A DNA stretch of 64,000 nt. Source: Seison nebaliae. Its lineage: Eukaryota; Rotifera; Pararotatoria; Seisonacea; Seisonidae. Of this stretch, positions 1-12,100 are shown in pieces. The stretch spans positions 1 through 64,000 of the forward strand of contig JALJEE010000928.1 in NCBI GenBank assembly GCA_023231475.1, written 5' to 3'. Under the pieces are notes generated by a model that saw only the letters and a list, made by a program, of their open reading frames with translations, did not search any database and was not told the DNA's origin. The position numbers were made by a program, and so were the translations under genes. The first letter of the stretch is position 1; each line of letters starts with the position of its first letter.

Positions 1-36
1 AAAAAAAGCTTGAGAAGTTTTTTTCTTTTAGCGTAG

Positions 37-240
37 AAGTTTTGGGTAAGATCAAAAATATTCTTGAACGATACACTGAATAATAGTGACAATTTTTCCT
101 TTGAGAATATATCTGAAATACCATTAGAATTTCTACCTCCGCTAACATTTCCGCAAATCCCATCTTCATCGGAATCGGTTGATAATGTAAATTTAATTGT
201 AACTCGAAGAGGAAATCTACACTGTCTACAGAATCTATGA
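37..240 (+). CDS. 3'-terminal exon of an unidentified gene (partial)
   Basis: An open frame runs to a TGA at 238-240. It is preceded by a pyrimidine tract and an AG (TTTTTTTCTTTTAGCGTAG), which looks like a splice acceptor just before base 37; an in-frame TAG at 34-36 means coding cannot extend further left without splicing. The roughly 67-residue peptide is Ser/Asn/Leu-rich, contains a proline-rich stretch, and ends TRRGNLHCLQNL. I do not recognise it. The rest of the gene would lie left of the window. It could also be chance open frame in AT-rich DNA. Confidence 0.3.
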   Translation, partial: KFWVRSKIFLNDTLNNSDNFSFENISEIPLEFLPPLTFPQIPSSSESVDNVNLIVTRRGNLHCLQNL

Positions 241-1399
241 TATAAATATATCCATAAATGTTCTGGGTTTAAAATTACCCTTTCCTATTTTAGCTGTATA
301 CAGAATTTTTATTATATATTATATATGCTAAAATTAAATATGTTCATCAAAATATTTGATAAATTATTTTATATTATTAGTATATTATTTATTAATAACG
401 GTAAAACCGCAGTTTATCTAATTTTTACTAGATGTTTACAAATTATATATTATCATTTATCTTTAGTTTACAACAGTACAAATTTAACAGAGCTGATTAC
501 ATTTGATTTCAACAATAGCTAAACGATGACTGATGAAATCAAAAGAAATTGCCGCAAAGGAATTCGGACCAATTTCAAATGAGAATTTGCGATTGGACTC
601 AATAAGAAATGAAATCCGACTGTAAATCACTTGGATAAAGGAAAGATAAAGACATAGTAAAAAAGATTATAGAGACTTAATTTATAATATAAAAAGCACT
701 AGAAAGAATAATTTATATGTAGTTATAGTACTTTGATAATATCCTTTTACCCTTAAAATTAATATTCCTAGCGGATTAGTTCAACGCTACTCGGAAGAGA
801 TGATCGATAATCTTTAATTTTTTCCAATGATGACGAGCCAATGGACCATTAACTTTCCGCTAAAATACCGTTAACTTTTTATTCTGATGTGTATTTTTTC
901 TAACGATGGCGTAGTATAAATCTTTCGATAAATTATCAACGTTTTATTTTTGAAAAACAATTCATATTTAAGGTAATACGCTATTTGATTATTACAATAA
1001 AAAGGATTTCAAATCACTTTTATTATGGAGAACTTGTGGATAAGATCAAAAATCTCAAAGAAATACGATGATTTCGTTACAGTTAAATTTGGTAATCTCT
1101 TTTTCGGATTCCGAGAATTCGTCATCCTGTTCTTCTAAAAATGGTTATTCGATGTAAACGATAAATTCAATTATTCTCAATGTTCATTTGAGTTTCTTTT
1201 CGATGATGATGATTTTCCTTTTGGAATATTAATGACACTATGTCGCAATGGTAGACATAATTCTGATGGATTATAATACCCACAAAATGACGATGAGCTT
1301 GACATTGGGAATTGCGACATTTTCATTGTCGGCTCTTGTTTCTTTAGCATGGTACGGGGTTCAAACCAAAAAATGAGGTTTCTATTGATATTGGGATTT

Positions 1400-1437
1400 G
1401 CCCCTAGTATGGTAATATTTCTAGTACCATACTGGGC
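1400..1437. repeat. Short perfect hairpin
   Basis: The arms AGTATGGTA (1406-1414) and TACCATACT (1425-1433) are exact reverse complements around a 10-nt loop. The stem continues with GCCC (1400-1403) against GGGC (1434-1437) across a small bulge. It lies just left of the longer inverted repeat 1463-1596, so the two may be parts of one folded element. Confidence 0.6.
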
Positions 1438-1462
1438 TTCTAAATCCTTCTCTATGGCAAAA

Positions 1463-1596
1463 GGAAGTCATCGCCGATGTTTCTCTTTCCTAAGAACGGT
1501 TCTCTCTTAAATTTCAGATTTAGCACTGAAAAAATTGGAGGTAGCTTACTTTTTTTCACATTTTCTTAGGAAAGAGAAACGTCGGAGATAACTTCC
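1463..1596. repeat. 34-bp inverted repeat with 66-bp spacer
   Basis: The left arm 1463-1496 starts GGAAG and ends TTTCTCTTTCCTAAGAA. The right arm 1563-1596 is its reverse complement at about 31 of 34 positions; the 17 bp next to the spacer match exactly. This could be an old MITE-like insertion or a hairpin-forming transcript. No flanking target duplication was seen by eye. Confidence 0.6.
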
Positions 1597-2899
1597 TACA
1601 ATCCTTTTCTCTTACCATATTTTTATTTTTCCTTATCAGAACCATAATTATTCCAATACTCGCTACGAACATTGCGCGTATATCTTACGGAAAATATTGA
1701 AGGTTGAAAATCGAATTGAAATCTTTCAAACATTTTAAACAATTTAATTATGGATTCATACAATATTTCTTCATTCATATACTCCACTCTGTTTTCAATG
1801 TCGTTTAAAATGTCTTTGAAATAAAATTATATTTATTAATTTTTTTTATTTTTTATTGTAAATGTAAATCCCTATAGGGTAATTGATAAATAAAAATTAA
1901 AAATTCACGATCTTGGTATATGATTTTTGAGATTGTCAGGAACCAAGTCTCACACTTCCGTCTCCACTCATTTCCGTATCTTCATAACTACTCGTCGTCA
2001 AGGAACTCTTTCCTGACTTCATTTATTATTTGTTTATTTTAATTTGAATTAAATAAATCCTGAGCTCAGTCACTTCAATTAGTATAAAGTTTAATTTTAA
2101 AGATTTCACACTAACGTAAGACTTCACACACTTTTATTCTGAAAGATAATATATAAAATAAACCACACATTTCAATTTTTGAAATGTTCAACAATCCTTA
2201 ACGAATAAATTTAGTGTCGTGGGACTAACAAGTAAAACAATTTACAAAACTACGTATAACTAATTAATAAGGTTTAGGTCTATTTCATTTATTTTTCATT
2301 ACCATACAACAGGTATGGGCAGAAGGTATAATCCTCATAATTTTTTCTTCCTTTAAGAATAGATTGTATTGCATTTTTTCATAATCGAATCATTTACTAA
2401 CTAACAATGTAATAATTGTAATAATAATAATAATAATAATTGTAAGAGAATTTTCAAAAATTGGCACCGAAGGCCTATCTAACGGAATTATGTACTTTAG
2501 ACCCTTATTTTTGCCTTCGGCTGTTGTTGATTCGAGGAAGATTATTCAATGTTCACATTTCTTGCGAAACTCCAGGACCAAAAGCGTTTTCTCTCAATTT
2601 TTTTAATTGATTAAGTTGTTCGATATTTTTGGACGACTCATGATTATGGCAAATTTTTTTTCGCCATATTTCAGTGCCGTTTAAAGTGATATATGATTTG
2701 CACTTCTTATCTTGAGCTCGAGCGCAAAAATAATTAACTTTCCCGGAAGAGTACGTTCTCCGATAGTAAAATATGTTATTTTGAAAAGTGATGGCATTAT
2801 TTTCTTTAGATGTTTTAATTAGTTTTAATAAATAAAAATTTCATTTAAAAAGAATCTTCTTGTATAGAATATATAACAAAAGCATCATCCACAAAAAAA

Positions 2900-3073
2900 G
2901 AGTAGAACTGTCCTAAATTACAAAAAGAGGCGTATAACTGTCCTGTTTTACAGAAAAAGGGAGTAGAAGTGTACGAAATTTTTCAAAAAGGAGTAGAACT
3001 GTCCTTTTTGATAAAACACAAGGAGTAGAACTGTCCGTTTTTGAAGGAAAAACCAAAAGGAGTAGAACTGTCC
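2900..3073. repeat. Six-copy interspersed 15-bp repeat array
   Basis: Copies of GGAGTAGAACTGTCC start near 2900, 2929, 2960, 2990, 3022 and 3059. The last three are perfect and the first three carry substitutions (for example GTATAACTGTCC and GTAGAAGTGTAC). Spacers are 14-22 bp, A/T-rich and mostly unlike each other. Unit lengths of about 30-37 bp are not multiples of three, so this is not a protein repeat. It sits next to decayed transposon sequence. A degenerate minisatellite or the terminal region of a mobile element is the likeliest reading. Confidence 0.7.
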
Positions 3074-3111
3074 GGCAATCAAACAAAAAAGTCAAAATAT
3101 ACAAATTAGTT

Positions 3112-3303
3112 TTAAATAAATTTATTCAGGTATGAGACGACCTGATCTTTATTATAATTCGCGACTTTCTTTCTTATCTCTTCATCTTTCTTAAATTGCT
3201 TCTTCGGGACTCTTTTCAATTCTCCTTTCATAGTTTGGTTGAATTTTGTGACCTCTAAATTTAATTTTGTTTCAATTAATACTTCAGTTTTTTGTACATC
3301 CAT
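3112..3303 (-). other. Small Lys-rich open frame, doubtful
   Basis: A 63-codon frame starts with ATG at 3301-3303. It is rich in Lys, Glu, Val and Asn and would be mostly helical; no family was recognised. It lies between the repeat array and a transposase remnant, so it may be part of a decayed mobile element rather than a host gene. From 3304 to 3689 nothing else coding is visible. Confidence 0.2.
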
Positions 3304-3689
3304 TTTTGGTTTTTACCAGAGTTCAGGAGGAAATAATGGTGTGGTAAACCCAGAAAAAGAAGAATAGCCCACATAGTTTTTTTCGAAATAGAAGATAGTA
3401 TCTTTCGCGTCGTCCGAAACTGATTCACCTATCTTCCTAAAATGTCCTAAATGCTAATGGAATGTCCTCGAGTGGTACAAATGAAAGGGTCTTAAGTAAT
3501 TGAATTTCTTTCTGATAACTCTTATTCGATTGATATTCTATTTTTTTCCTAAACTTTGTACCTGTCTAATAATATATTGCTCTAAATGGAAATAACAACC
3601 GTGGATTGTTGCACTGGGGAAGACTAACCTAAACGCGTTAATTGTTGCTAGCTCAAAATCTACTGTTATCGAACAAACTATCCTGTTTC

Positions 3690-4096
3690 CTAAGAATTTC
3701 CTAAGTTCCGAAAAAACCTCGACCTAATGTTTATAAATTGATTCTCTAATAAAAACGAAATGACGTAAAGCTGGAAATATCCTAAAGGGGCCCTATCAAA
3801 TGTGCCGTCCGCAAATAAATGGAGGTTTGTTTGTATTCTATCTCTAATTCTAATATTCAAATAAACTATAAATTCTTCCTTTGAAATTTTTCCTCCCTCT
3901 TTAAAAACCACTTCCTCCTTTTCTTGCTTTCGAACATTTCTTGTAACCTATGAAATTCTTCTAAAAACACTTTGTACGTCAACCGGCGCTTTTGAAAGTG
4001 TTCTGGTGCTAGTGAGGATGGTGCTTCACTTGGGCATTTACTTGCTTCATCTATCGTATTCTTCAATTCCAATTTTTCGATTTCCAGTTTCTCCAT
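3690..4096 (-). pseudogene. MULE-like transposase remnant, frameshifted
   Basis: Two overlapping minus-strand frames (3866-4096, then 3690-3911) read as one degenerate piece. The downstream frame contains LFADGTFDRAPLGYFQLYVI, which matches the start of the MULE/FLYWCH-type DDE transposase domain (the D-G-T-F segment with the first catalytic Asp, followed by a P-x(4)-Q-L-Y-x-I pattern). The upstream frame is charged and helical. The catalytic core after this point is missing, so the copy cannot be active. The assignment rests on one motif. Confidence 0.5.
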
Positions 4097-4944
4097 ATCA
4101 TGCGAATGGTTGTGTCACGTACTGATTCTCGTCATAAATATATCGTGTCAATGTGTGACAAAATGTCGAAATTGGTGATTCTGAAAGCAGTTGAGGATCA
4201 AACTTTTTCCCGAATATCGACAGCAATTACGGATTGGATAAATTTGTTCGGATCAGTGAAAACATTGATAACTGATGCGGGCTCCAATATCACTTCCGAA
4301 AACATGAATTCGTCTTGTGAAGCACTAGGAATTCGAAAAATTTCCGCGACCCCACATCATCAAAGAGTGGGGCAAATCGAGCACACTCATTATTACTCAA
4401 AGCGGCGTTGTCGATGTTTGTTTACCGAAATGAAGCAGAATGGAACAAGATAAAGTTTTTACAATTCGCGTATAATAGCAGAATTGATGCAGCAACAGGA
4501 TTTGCTCCACATCAAATTATTTTCAGTAAAAATTAAACCAGTGGCACAATTCTTTACCCACCAATTGTTGAGGAAGTCTCATCAAGGACGAAAACGTTCT
4601 TCGAAAAAGTTCGTCAAGTACGAAGGGATATAACGCGAATTATCGACATTGCGAAAACGTCTGAACGGAAATACCGGAGAGAAATGGAAATCCGGTATAA
4701 TAAGAACTCAAAAGCCATATCTTACGTTGCAGGTGAGTGGGTACGAGTAAAAATGATGAATCCGGCTCCGTTCGGATCCTCTTCCAAGTTCACCAAGCGT
4801 TTATCCGAACCCTTTCGGATTATTCGTGTTGTGAGCAGCAATCGCTTAGAAGTTGGTAATGGACATATAAAGAAAATTATAAATTTCGATATTGCAATTC
4901 CAGAACCGCATTATAGAGAAGATGGGAAGTGTCGTGATATATGA
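4092..4944 (+). mobile_element. Ty3/gypsy-like retrotransposon remnant: 3' end of pol (integrase)
   Basis: Frame 4100-4453 resembles an integrase core: a conserved D near its start, the second Asp in LITDAGSNIT about 60 residues later, and a final E in VGQIEH. The frame then breaks; the next piece, around 4440-4540, carries a typical post-core segment with TGFAPHQIIF. After another stop, frame 4684-4944 resembles the integrase C-terminal domain (GEWVRVKM and SEPFRIIRV). At least two disruptions and no visible gag, protease or reverse transcriptase mark it as a dead fragment. I saw no LTR. Confidence 0.75.
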
Positions 4945-5160
4945 ACCTAAATTGATAAGTTGGCTTAACACATAATGTGAGGAATTAATTAGTCTCTTTT
5001 TTTAATAAACTATTGTGTATCTTTCTGAACCTTATGCGCTATCCGTAACAATTTAAGAAACATTTTCTTACGATCAGTATGTTGAACGTGGATATGACTC
5101 TTGTTTCGTTTCTTAAGCCCAATAGTGTTAAAAAGGAAAGTTTTAAAAAATTCTTTCGAA

Positions 5161-8100
5161 ATGAACTTTTGGAAATTAGATGCTGAAATAGCAAGAAAAA
5201 GTTTCGATAGGAATAAAGAAAAGAAAAAAAGTTTATTGGAAAATACCGATTTTTCTAATATCAGTCTTCGACCATATCAAGTTGATGGAGTAATTTGGAT
5301 GTACACACAATATGAGCGAAAGCTAGGTGGAATATTGGCGGATGAAATGGGTTTGGGTAAAACTTACCAATCGCTTTGTTACATCTCATTCATTAGGAAG
5401 ACGATTGGGAAATGTCTTTGTTTAATTGTTTGTCCCCTATCGATCATAGAGAATTGGGAGAATGAATGGAAAGTATGTTTGTCCAAAGTTCCTCTGCATC
5501 GATTTTATGGTGAAAAAGAAACAGTTTTAGAAGAGATTATTGATTTCGATGATGGAATTGTTTTGACGACATATGATTATTTGAAACATTTAAAGAAAAC
5601 CGTCAAGAAATTCATGGTCGGAATATTTGATGAGGGACATCGTTTTAAGAATGTTAATTCCGTCACTCGACAACATTGTCTCAACATTTCAATTCGTCAA
5701 CGTATCATTTTAACGGGAACGCCAATCCAAAACAATTTAAATGAATTTATTTCACTTTGCTATTTTGTGGGAAGGAAAGGATTCGACGAACGGGAATATG
5801 ATGACATTGTTGAGGATTATAAAAAGAAGATTGAAAAAGATGAAATAAAACTAAAACTTTTATCTGATTCTCTGTTGTTACGAAGAATCAAAGAAGAAGT
5901 TCTGCCTAATCTCCCTAAAATGAAAGAGACAATTCTCTATCATCATCTCACCGATATTCAAATCGATCTTTACAAAAATTTATTAGCTCGTAATCGAGAA
6001 AAGTTGAATGAATCGATAAATCTTCAAAATATAATGATGCAATTAAGAAAAACATGTTGTCATCCTTATCTCTTCCAGGGTTAACACATTTATTTCTCTT
6101 CATAGAAATATCAAACAAATTATCATAGGAATTGAACCGGAACCGTTTAAGGAAGGTGAACATATCGTAGAGGCATCAGGGAAATTGAAAATTTTAGATT
6201 TGTTATTAAAACATCTAAAATCGTGTGGTCATCGAACATTAATTTTCTCTCAATTTGTCATGTGTCTGGATATTCTTCAGGATTATTGTGAATTTCGAAG
6301 TTCAATTTCTTCCCACAATTTCAATTTTAGTCTTGCTTAGAATGGAAATATTCTCGATTGGATGGAACGTTAAAAGTGGATGAAAGGAAAGAAGCAATTG
6401 AGAGATTTGTCCAAGGAGATAATGATCATGATTCCTTCATATTTCTCATGTCCACTCGAAGTGGTGGAGTGGGATTGAATTTGACGGTGGCGGATACAGT
6501 GATTTTTTATGATTCAGATTTCAATCCTCAAAATGATATGCAAGCAATGGCGAGAGTGCATCGTATTGGACAAAGGAAGTTCATTTAAATTTCTTAATTA
6601 ATTCCTTCTTTAAATCTGAATAGAAATGTCCAAGTTATTCGATTATGTGTAAAGAACAGTATTGAGGAGATAATTGTTCGTAGAGCTGTGGAGAAAAAGA
6701 AATTAAGTGAGAAATTATTAAATGATTCAGAGAAAATTGGGCAAGATAAAATCGGAGTTAAATCCTCAGAAATCGTTTCACATTTATTTTATTGAGACAT
6801 TTCCAATTTCGTTTGATAGAGAGATATCTTAATATTTGGAGTCCATAAATTGTTTGAGACAAGAGAAGATCATTCGAATGATTATAATGTCGAGAAGATC
6901 GTTGGAATGACGAAAAATAAAGAATGGCAATTAACTGTGAAAGATCAAAATGATGATGAAGTGGAACATTCAATTGACGGGGATGATGAAAGAGAAAATG
7001 ATGAACTTCATTCTAGGAAAAGAAAAAGAGGAATCGAACATATTTATGAGTTTGAAGGGAAAATTTATAATCCGTATCGAAAGAATGATTTGGAAACTTT
7101 GAATAATTTAACACCGAAACAAATTAAAGGTTTTTCCTCCTCTTTAATAATTATGAAAATATTTTATATTTGAAAAGTCGCTAAAAAACAAACGAAAAAC
7201 AAACTGACTTCCGTGGAAAAAGAAGCCGTCCAGAAAGTTCATTGTATTTTATCTTGATCATCAATTTTATGTTTGATAGAGGAGAGAAGAGAATCGAAAG
7301 AAACGATTATTGAAAGCACAAGAATTATTCAAAGACTCTTGTTTAAAATACGATTTTCAAACGGAACGTTTAAATTATGATGAACAACGTGATGATGATA
7401 AATCAGCAGTATATCTGAAACATTTAAACATATTGAAATTACTTAACAAAGAGAATTCCAATGATGATTCTGATGATTCGATGTCAATGAGAGTACTGGG
7501 AAAATTGATTAATGTTAAAGGAAATGTCGTTTATCCGATAGTGGAGAAGGAAAATGTATCGAAATCGTCCATTATTATTCATTGTGTAAGTTAAATTAAT
7601 TTCATAATTTTCTAATATTTTCATTCCACAGATAATTCTGGTCGATGGAGTAAATATGGTATATTCAATAGTATTAGTAAAATAAGTGATAAAGTTGAAG
7701 AGTATTACAAAAAAGCGAAAGAATGCAACGATATGAAATTGGGAGATGTTCATCTCATTCCGTTCCGTACCAGAAAATCAAATCAAACCAAAATTATAGA
7801 TTACTTATCATTAATCATCGTCATCGATTCGACAGGTAAGATCGTACAAAGAGCATTGGATAGTGGTATGTCATTTCTTTCTATTCATCAGTTTCAGATA
7901 TATTTGTTATTATTTAGCGTTAGAATCGATTGGGAGATTGATAGAGAGTGGAAGATCGGCAACTATTCACTTACCAAGAATCGGCGAGAAGAATCGTAAA
8001 GGTCTTAGACAACTTTTGTCAAATTAAGAATGTATAACTTAATTTAAAGGAATCGATTGGTATGGTTGTGAGAAGATTGTGAAGAAACAATTTGGTGGAC

Positions 8101-8375
8101 GACAATTACCAGTGTACGTCTACTATTTTGATGGAAGCTGTAATTATCGTACACATTCATTATCATCTATTGTCTATCAAGACGAACCAGAAAGAAGAAG
8201 ATCATCATCAGAATCTTCTCATTTATCCACTTCATCTTCCACTATCACAATTTCATCTTTATCATCAGCTGCTTCAACGTCTCGAACGAGATATTTAGAG
8301 TCATCAACAGTTGAATCATATTTATCACCCAATGAACTAATAGGAAGTAATATCATTTATTCTGACGATGAATGA
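5161..8375 (+). CDS. CHD1L: CHD1L/ALC1-like SNF2 chromatin remodeler with C-terminal macro domain
   Basis: Ten inferred exons: 5161-6079, 6129-6299, 6341-6578, 6624-6774, 6820-7129, 7178-7236, 7280-7583, 7632-7865, 7918-8001, 8050-8375, giving about 931 aa. CHD1L is a poly(ADP-ribose)-activated nucleosome remodeler in DNA repair. Visible SNF2 features: [11 protein letters not shown] (Walker A, residues 58-68), FDEGH (DExH), LTGTPIQNN, and the helicase-C motifs [12 protein letters not shown] and ARVHRIGQR. The junction [13 protein letters not shown]...EASGK is diagnostic of CHD1L. A basic linker leads to a macro-type domain ([35 protein letters not shown]) and a Ser-rich tail. ATG 5161 is chosen because the frame upstream opens only with TTG. 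The donor at 7584 (GTGTAA) is forced by frame; a better GTAAGT two bases later breaks it. Confidence 0.92.
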
Positions 8376-8398
8376 CAAAATTTTATTCCCTCAATATT

Positions 8399-9173
8399 TC
8401 ATTGATGGAAATTCTCTTCTGATCCATCGATCAGATGTAACTGATTATCATATTTCTCATTTTCCAAATTCTCTTTCGACACAAGAACATTCTGTAACAA
8501 GTTCTCCGTTTTTTGTGCAATTTTTATATTCTCCTTTAGATCTCTCACCGTTTCATCTTTCTGTTTCATTTTATGTATAATATCAGCATTGATCTCCTCT
8601 TCAACTTGCTGTTCCATTTCATTGTAGATCTCGCTCTCCGACGGTTCGATATCTGGCGGTTTTTGTGATTGTGCAAATCGTCTCGTTTCCATTTCAATGA
8701 CACTTAGAGTCTATTATAAAATAAATTGTATTTTCTTTTATTTCTAATTTCTAACTTGTGTCACTGCACCAATTACACTTAACAGAGATTGTGTACCTTG
8801 AATAGAAATTCGAGAACAGGATTCTTTAGTATTCAATAAAATCTTCTCTAAAATCGAATTATTAGGCAAACATTTAATTTGTATTTTTACTTACCTAAAC
8901 CAGCATCAATTACATCGTTCAAAGCAGAAATATACGCATATTCCGTATGTTGGAACAATGTTTTCTCTTGTTTCAATTTCAACATATTGTTCATCATCGT
9001 CACATGCTTCGCAGTAAGTTCCTGTTGATTTTGCACCTATTTATTCGTCATTTTTTTTCTTTTTTAATAGTTTAATATTTCAGTTAATTGCTAACACGAT
9101 CCAATACCGCATCTTTTGTCGACGAAGATTTTTTCTTATTTTTAGGAAAGAGCATGTTAGACAACATACTCAT
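8399..9173 (-). CDS. Uncharacterised coiled-coil protein, 207 aa
   Basis: Four inferred exons on the minus strand: 9173-9096, 9036-8895, 8847-8756, 8710-8399. All joins keep frame and give 207 residues from ATG 9171-9173. The N-terminus is short and hydrophobic/basic (MSMLSNMLFPKNKKKSSS). It is followed by long helical segments, an acidic stretch around PPDIEPSESEIYNEMEQQ, and a Glu/Lys-rich C-terminal coiled coil. The layout loosely recalls small ESCRT-III or tethering proteins, but I see no diagnostic motif and do not assign a family. The stop lies 23 bp from the CHD1L stop, so the 3' ends must overlap or nearly touch. Confidence 0.7.
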
Positions 9174-12100
9174 CGCAGCTGATAAAGTGATTTTAAGAGA
9201 ATAGAAAGTGAAAGAAATTGAGAACAATAAAATCGTTTATGTCGTTCGTGAGGAGTCGATTCGACATTAGGCAATTCGTTGGTCAGAATTAAAAGATTAA
9301 TACTGAAAAAAAAGAAAAGCATTAGGAGGAAAGTGAAAAAGGAAAAACGAAAGATTGAGAGGGGGAGAATAAACGAGAAAAGTACTATTGTTCTCTAAAT
9401 CGCAATTTCCAAGTTCTTTCCTTCTATTTTTATAACATTGGAACTTTAATAATTCTTCCACTTTATCAATAACAAATAAATATGTCTAACGTGAGGTGGG
9501 AGGGAGTGAGTTGCTCAAATGGGTAAACAATATTTTTTTCAAAATCTTCCATTGAATAGTAGTGTGTGATTGGCGGAAGGATGATTACAATTGAAATTGA
9601 AATAGATAAATTTCGATGATTACGTATTTGCGTATGAAAAGAATATTTAAAATTATTTGACTACATCCAATCTTCTCATACTTTCAGTCTGGAACATGTA
9701 AATACGGATATTTGTAATAATTATATGCGTAAGTATAATCATTTTCATGTAAAGCTATTTTGACATTGAGCACAAAATGTTATTCCAATATTAATTCCAA
9801 CATCTTCCACTATACTTAATTTATCGATTTTTTTCTTCCAGAAAGTATACTTTTGTGACGACAATGATTATGAAGTAAGAATAACAAGCATGTTCTAATG
9901 AAGACAACTAAAGTTTTTTTTGAATTTTCTGAAAATAATCCAAATGCTGCACAATAATTATCTAATCAGTAGTCTCATAACTATTTACATAATAATGACT
10001 CGAACTAAGAAGTTGATGATTATTGGAGAATAAATTAACTTAATTACCTTAGGTTTTTTTTTATCGATAATTCAAATAAATTAGTCAATTTTTATTAGAT
10101 AAATCCACTAGTATTAACTGACATGCTCGATATTCTGTTCGATTTGATTCAGTGAAATTTGAATTGATATTTTTCCTTATCATTCGTAGAAATTCTCATA
10201 AGCATATAACAATGAAGTAAGCACGGGAATATAATTCCAGTTTGTTGGCACTAAAAGGTTATTATGTTCACTAATAGACAGTTACACAATAGACTGCTAT
10301 CTTAGTGAAAGCAGATGCATTGAACGATTTAATGATCATGTTCTCTTCTGGGAATCATGTTATTCAAAAAGAAGCACATTTCGAAATGGAGGAATGTTAT
10401 TCAATTTGAAAACTGTGAAAAGGAAACACAATTTCTACATCCACCCAATCGACCATGAATTAGCTTCATGAGTTTGTCCCATGACACATAGCACAACTGG
10501 ACGGGAATGTGATGGACAATACGCATATTTCCAATATCAAGAAAATGCAAAATTGCTATTATATAATCGATTTCTACTGTGTCAATCATATGAACCCATT
10601 ATCACCTTCTTTATCATATGGAGTAAATTTCCATCGATGATGATGCATTGAGGAAACTCATGCATACGAATATGTATACTAGTTCTAACATGTAGATGTT
10701 CAGGAGAAAGAATGTTATTCGGCTACAATGCAGTATCCGTCGAAAGCAAATTTTATTTTTCTTCTTCTTATCCGTTTTATTCATATAAGTCATTAGTCTT
10801 ATTTTGTAAACCATCATATAATCATTTTATGATGTATTTAATTCAAGTATGGTGACAGAAAAATATTGATAAAAGAAATTATTCGTGCCAAAGAAATAAC
10901 GATAATGAATTTTCTCCATTAACATATGGGAGAAATAGATAATGAATGTCGGATAAATTCATATAATTCAAACAATGAAAGAAGGATTTTTATCAATTCT
11001 TTAAATTTTACTATTCTATTTGCTTCCATTATGGAAGCAACAAAATTTATGGAAGTTCCATATCAAATTTCATTCATAATTTCACTTCTCATCTCTCCCA
11101 TAACAAGTGCTTAATAGATACCGCATAATGATCGATATAAATGTTCATGGCTGAAAAATCATTTCTCTTGTCTAATTGTTTCATAATCCATTGAAGTATT
11201 TGTGGGCGAAACTAATAACAAAAGAAAATTTTACTTATAAAAATTATTAATGTACTTAATTACGTACGTAAACATCCCACATAGTTTATTTTTATACCAT
11301 ATTTAAAGAGAAGCATGATGCAATTCTTATAGATAATGAGAGAGGAAGTTGGTTTTTTTAAACTTTTTTTTAACAGTAACTTTTTTACAATTAACAAATA
11401 GACTTCAATTGAGTATTAGGTTACAAATAATTCGGTTAGTGCTCAATTTCAATAGACAAATTATTCGATCTAAAGTACCTTTAATACTGTCCAACAATTT
11501 TTGGAGAGCAAAAATAATTATGCAGACAAAAATTAAAGAATTTATTTGTGATGTATTCCCACTAAATTCTTAATAACGTCGTAATAAGGAAATCAGAAAC
11601 AACTGTAAAAGTAATGAATCATTTTATACAAGTACCCCGTTTGGTTATTACCTTTCCACTGGGACACACATGTCGATTTTTTTACTGTCTGTGACGAATG
11701 TTCTTGTCCAGAAATATGTACTTGTTTGATTCATGAGCATTAAGTAAAGACTATATCGGAAAATTATCTGTGCATTATTGCATGAGTTGTACTTTTTTTA
11801 TCCTTTATTCATAGGTAATAATTAAATTATTATTTTTATGTTAATAATTTATTAAACTCATAGGTTAAAAATTAAATACTAAACGAACAAACATTGTACA
11901 TATTATTAATGATTTTACTAATTTTTAAGTAAATTGTAAGTGACTTATGAATAAACTGATTACTGCACTTATAAGAACCGACGCTTACATCAGTGATGGT
12001 TTTCCGGAATGACGTCGGAAATCTTAATCTTATAAATAATTTAACTTCAGATGGAATTTCATCCATTTTATGATTGAGTGGGTATTTTAGATATGTGAAA

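Larger units (their letters stand above)
241..2890. other. Noncoding stretch, no gene recognised
   Basis: Frames are broken by frequent stops and no protein family is visible. It holds two hairpin or inverted-repeat structures (1400-1437 and 1463-1596) and a short AAT-type microsatellite near 2418-2442. The 65-codon frame at 325-522 is low-complexity AT-rich sequence and was not accepted. Confidence 0.5.

Noticed and set aside
2900-3073. CRISPR array
   Set aside because: Repeats are only 15 bp and degenerate, spacers vary in length, no cas genes are near, and all neighbours are spliced animal genes.
5101-5160. Upstream extension of CHD1L from TTG at 5101
   Set aside because: TTG is not a likely start here; ATG at 5161 fits just before the SNF2 domain and the extra residues match nothing.
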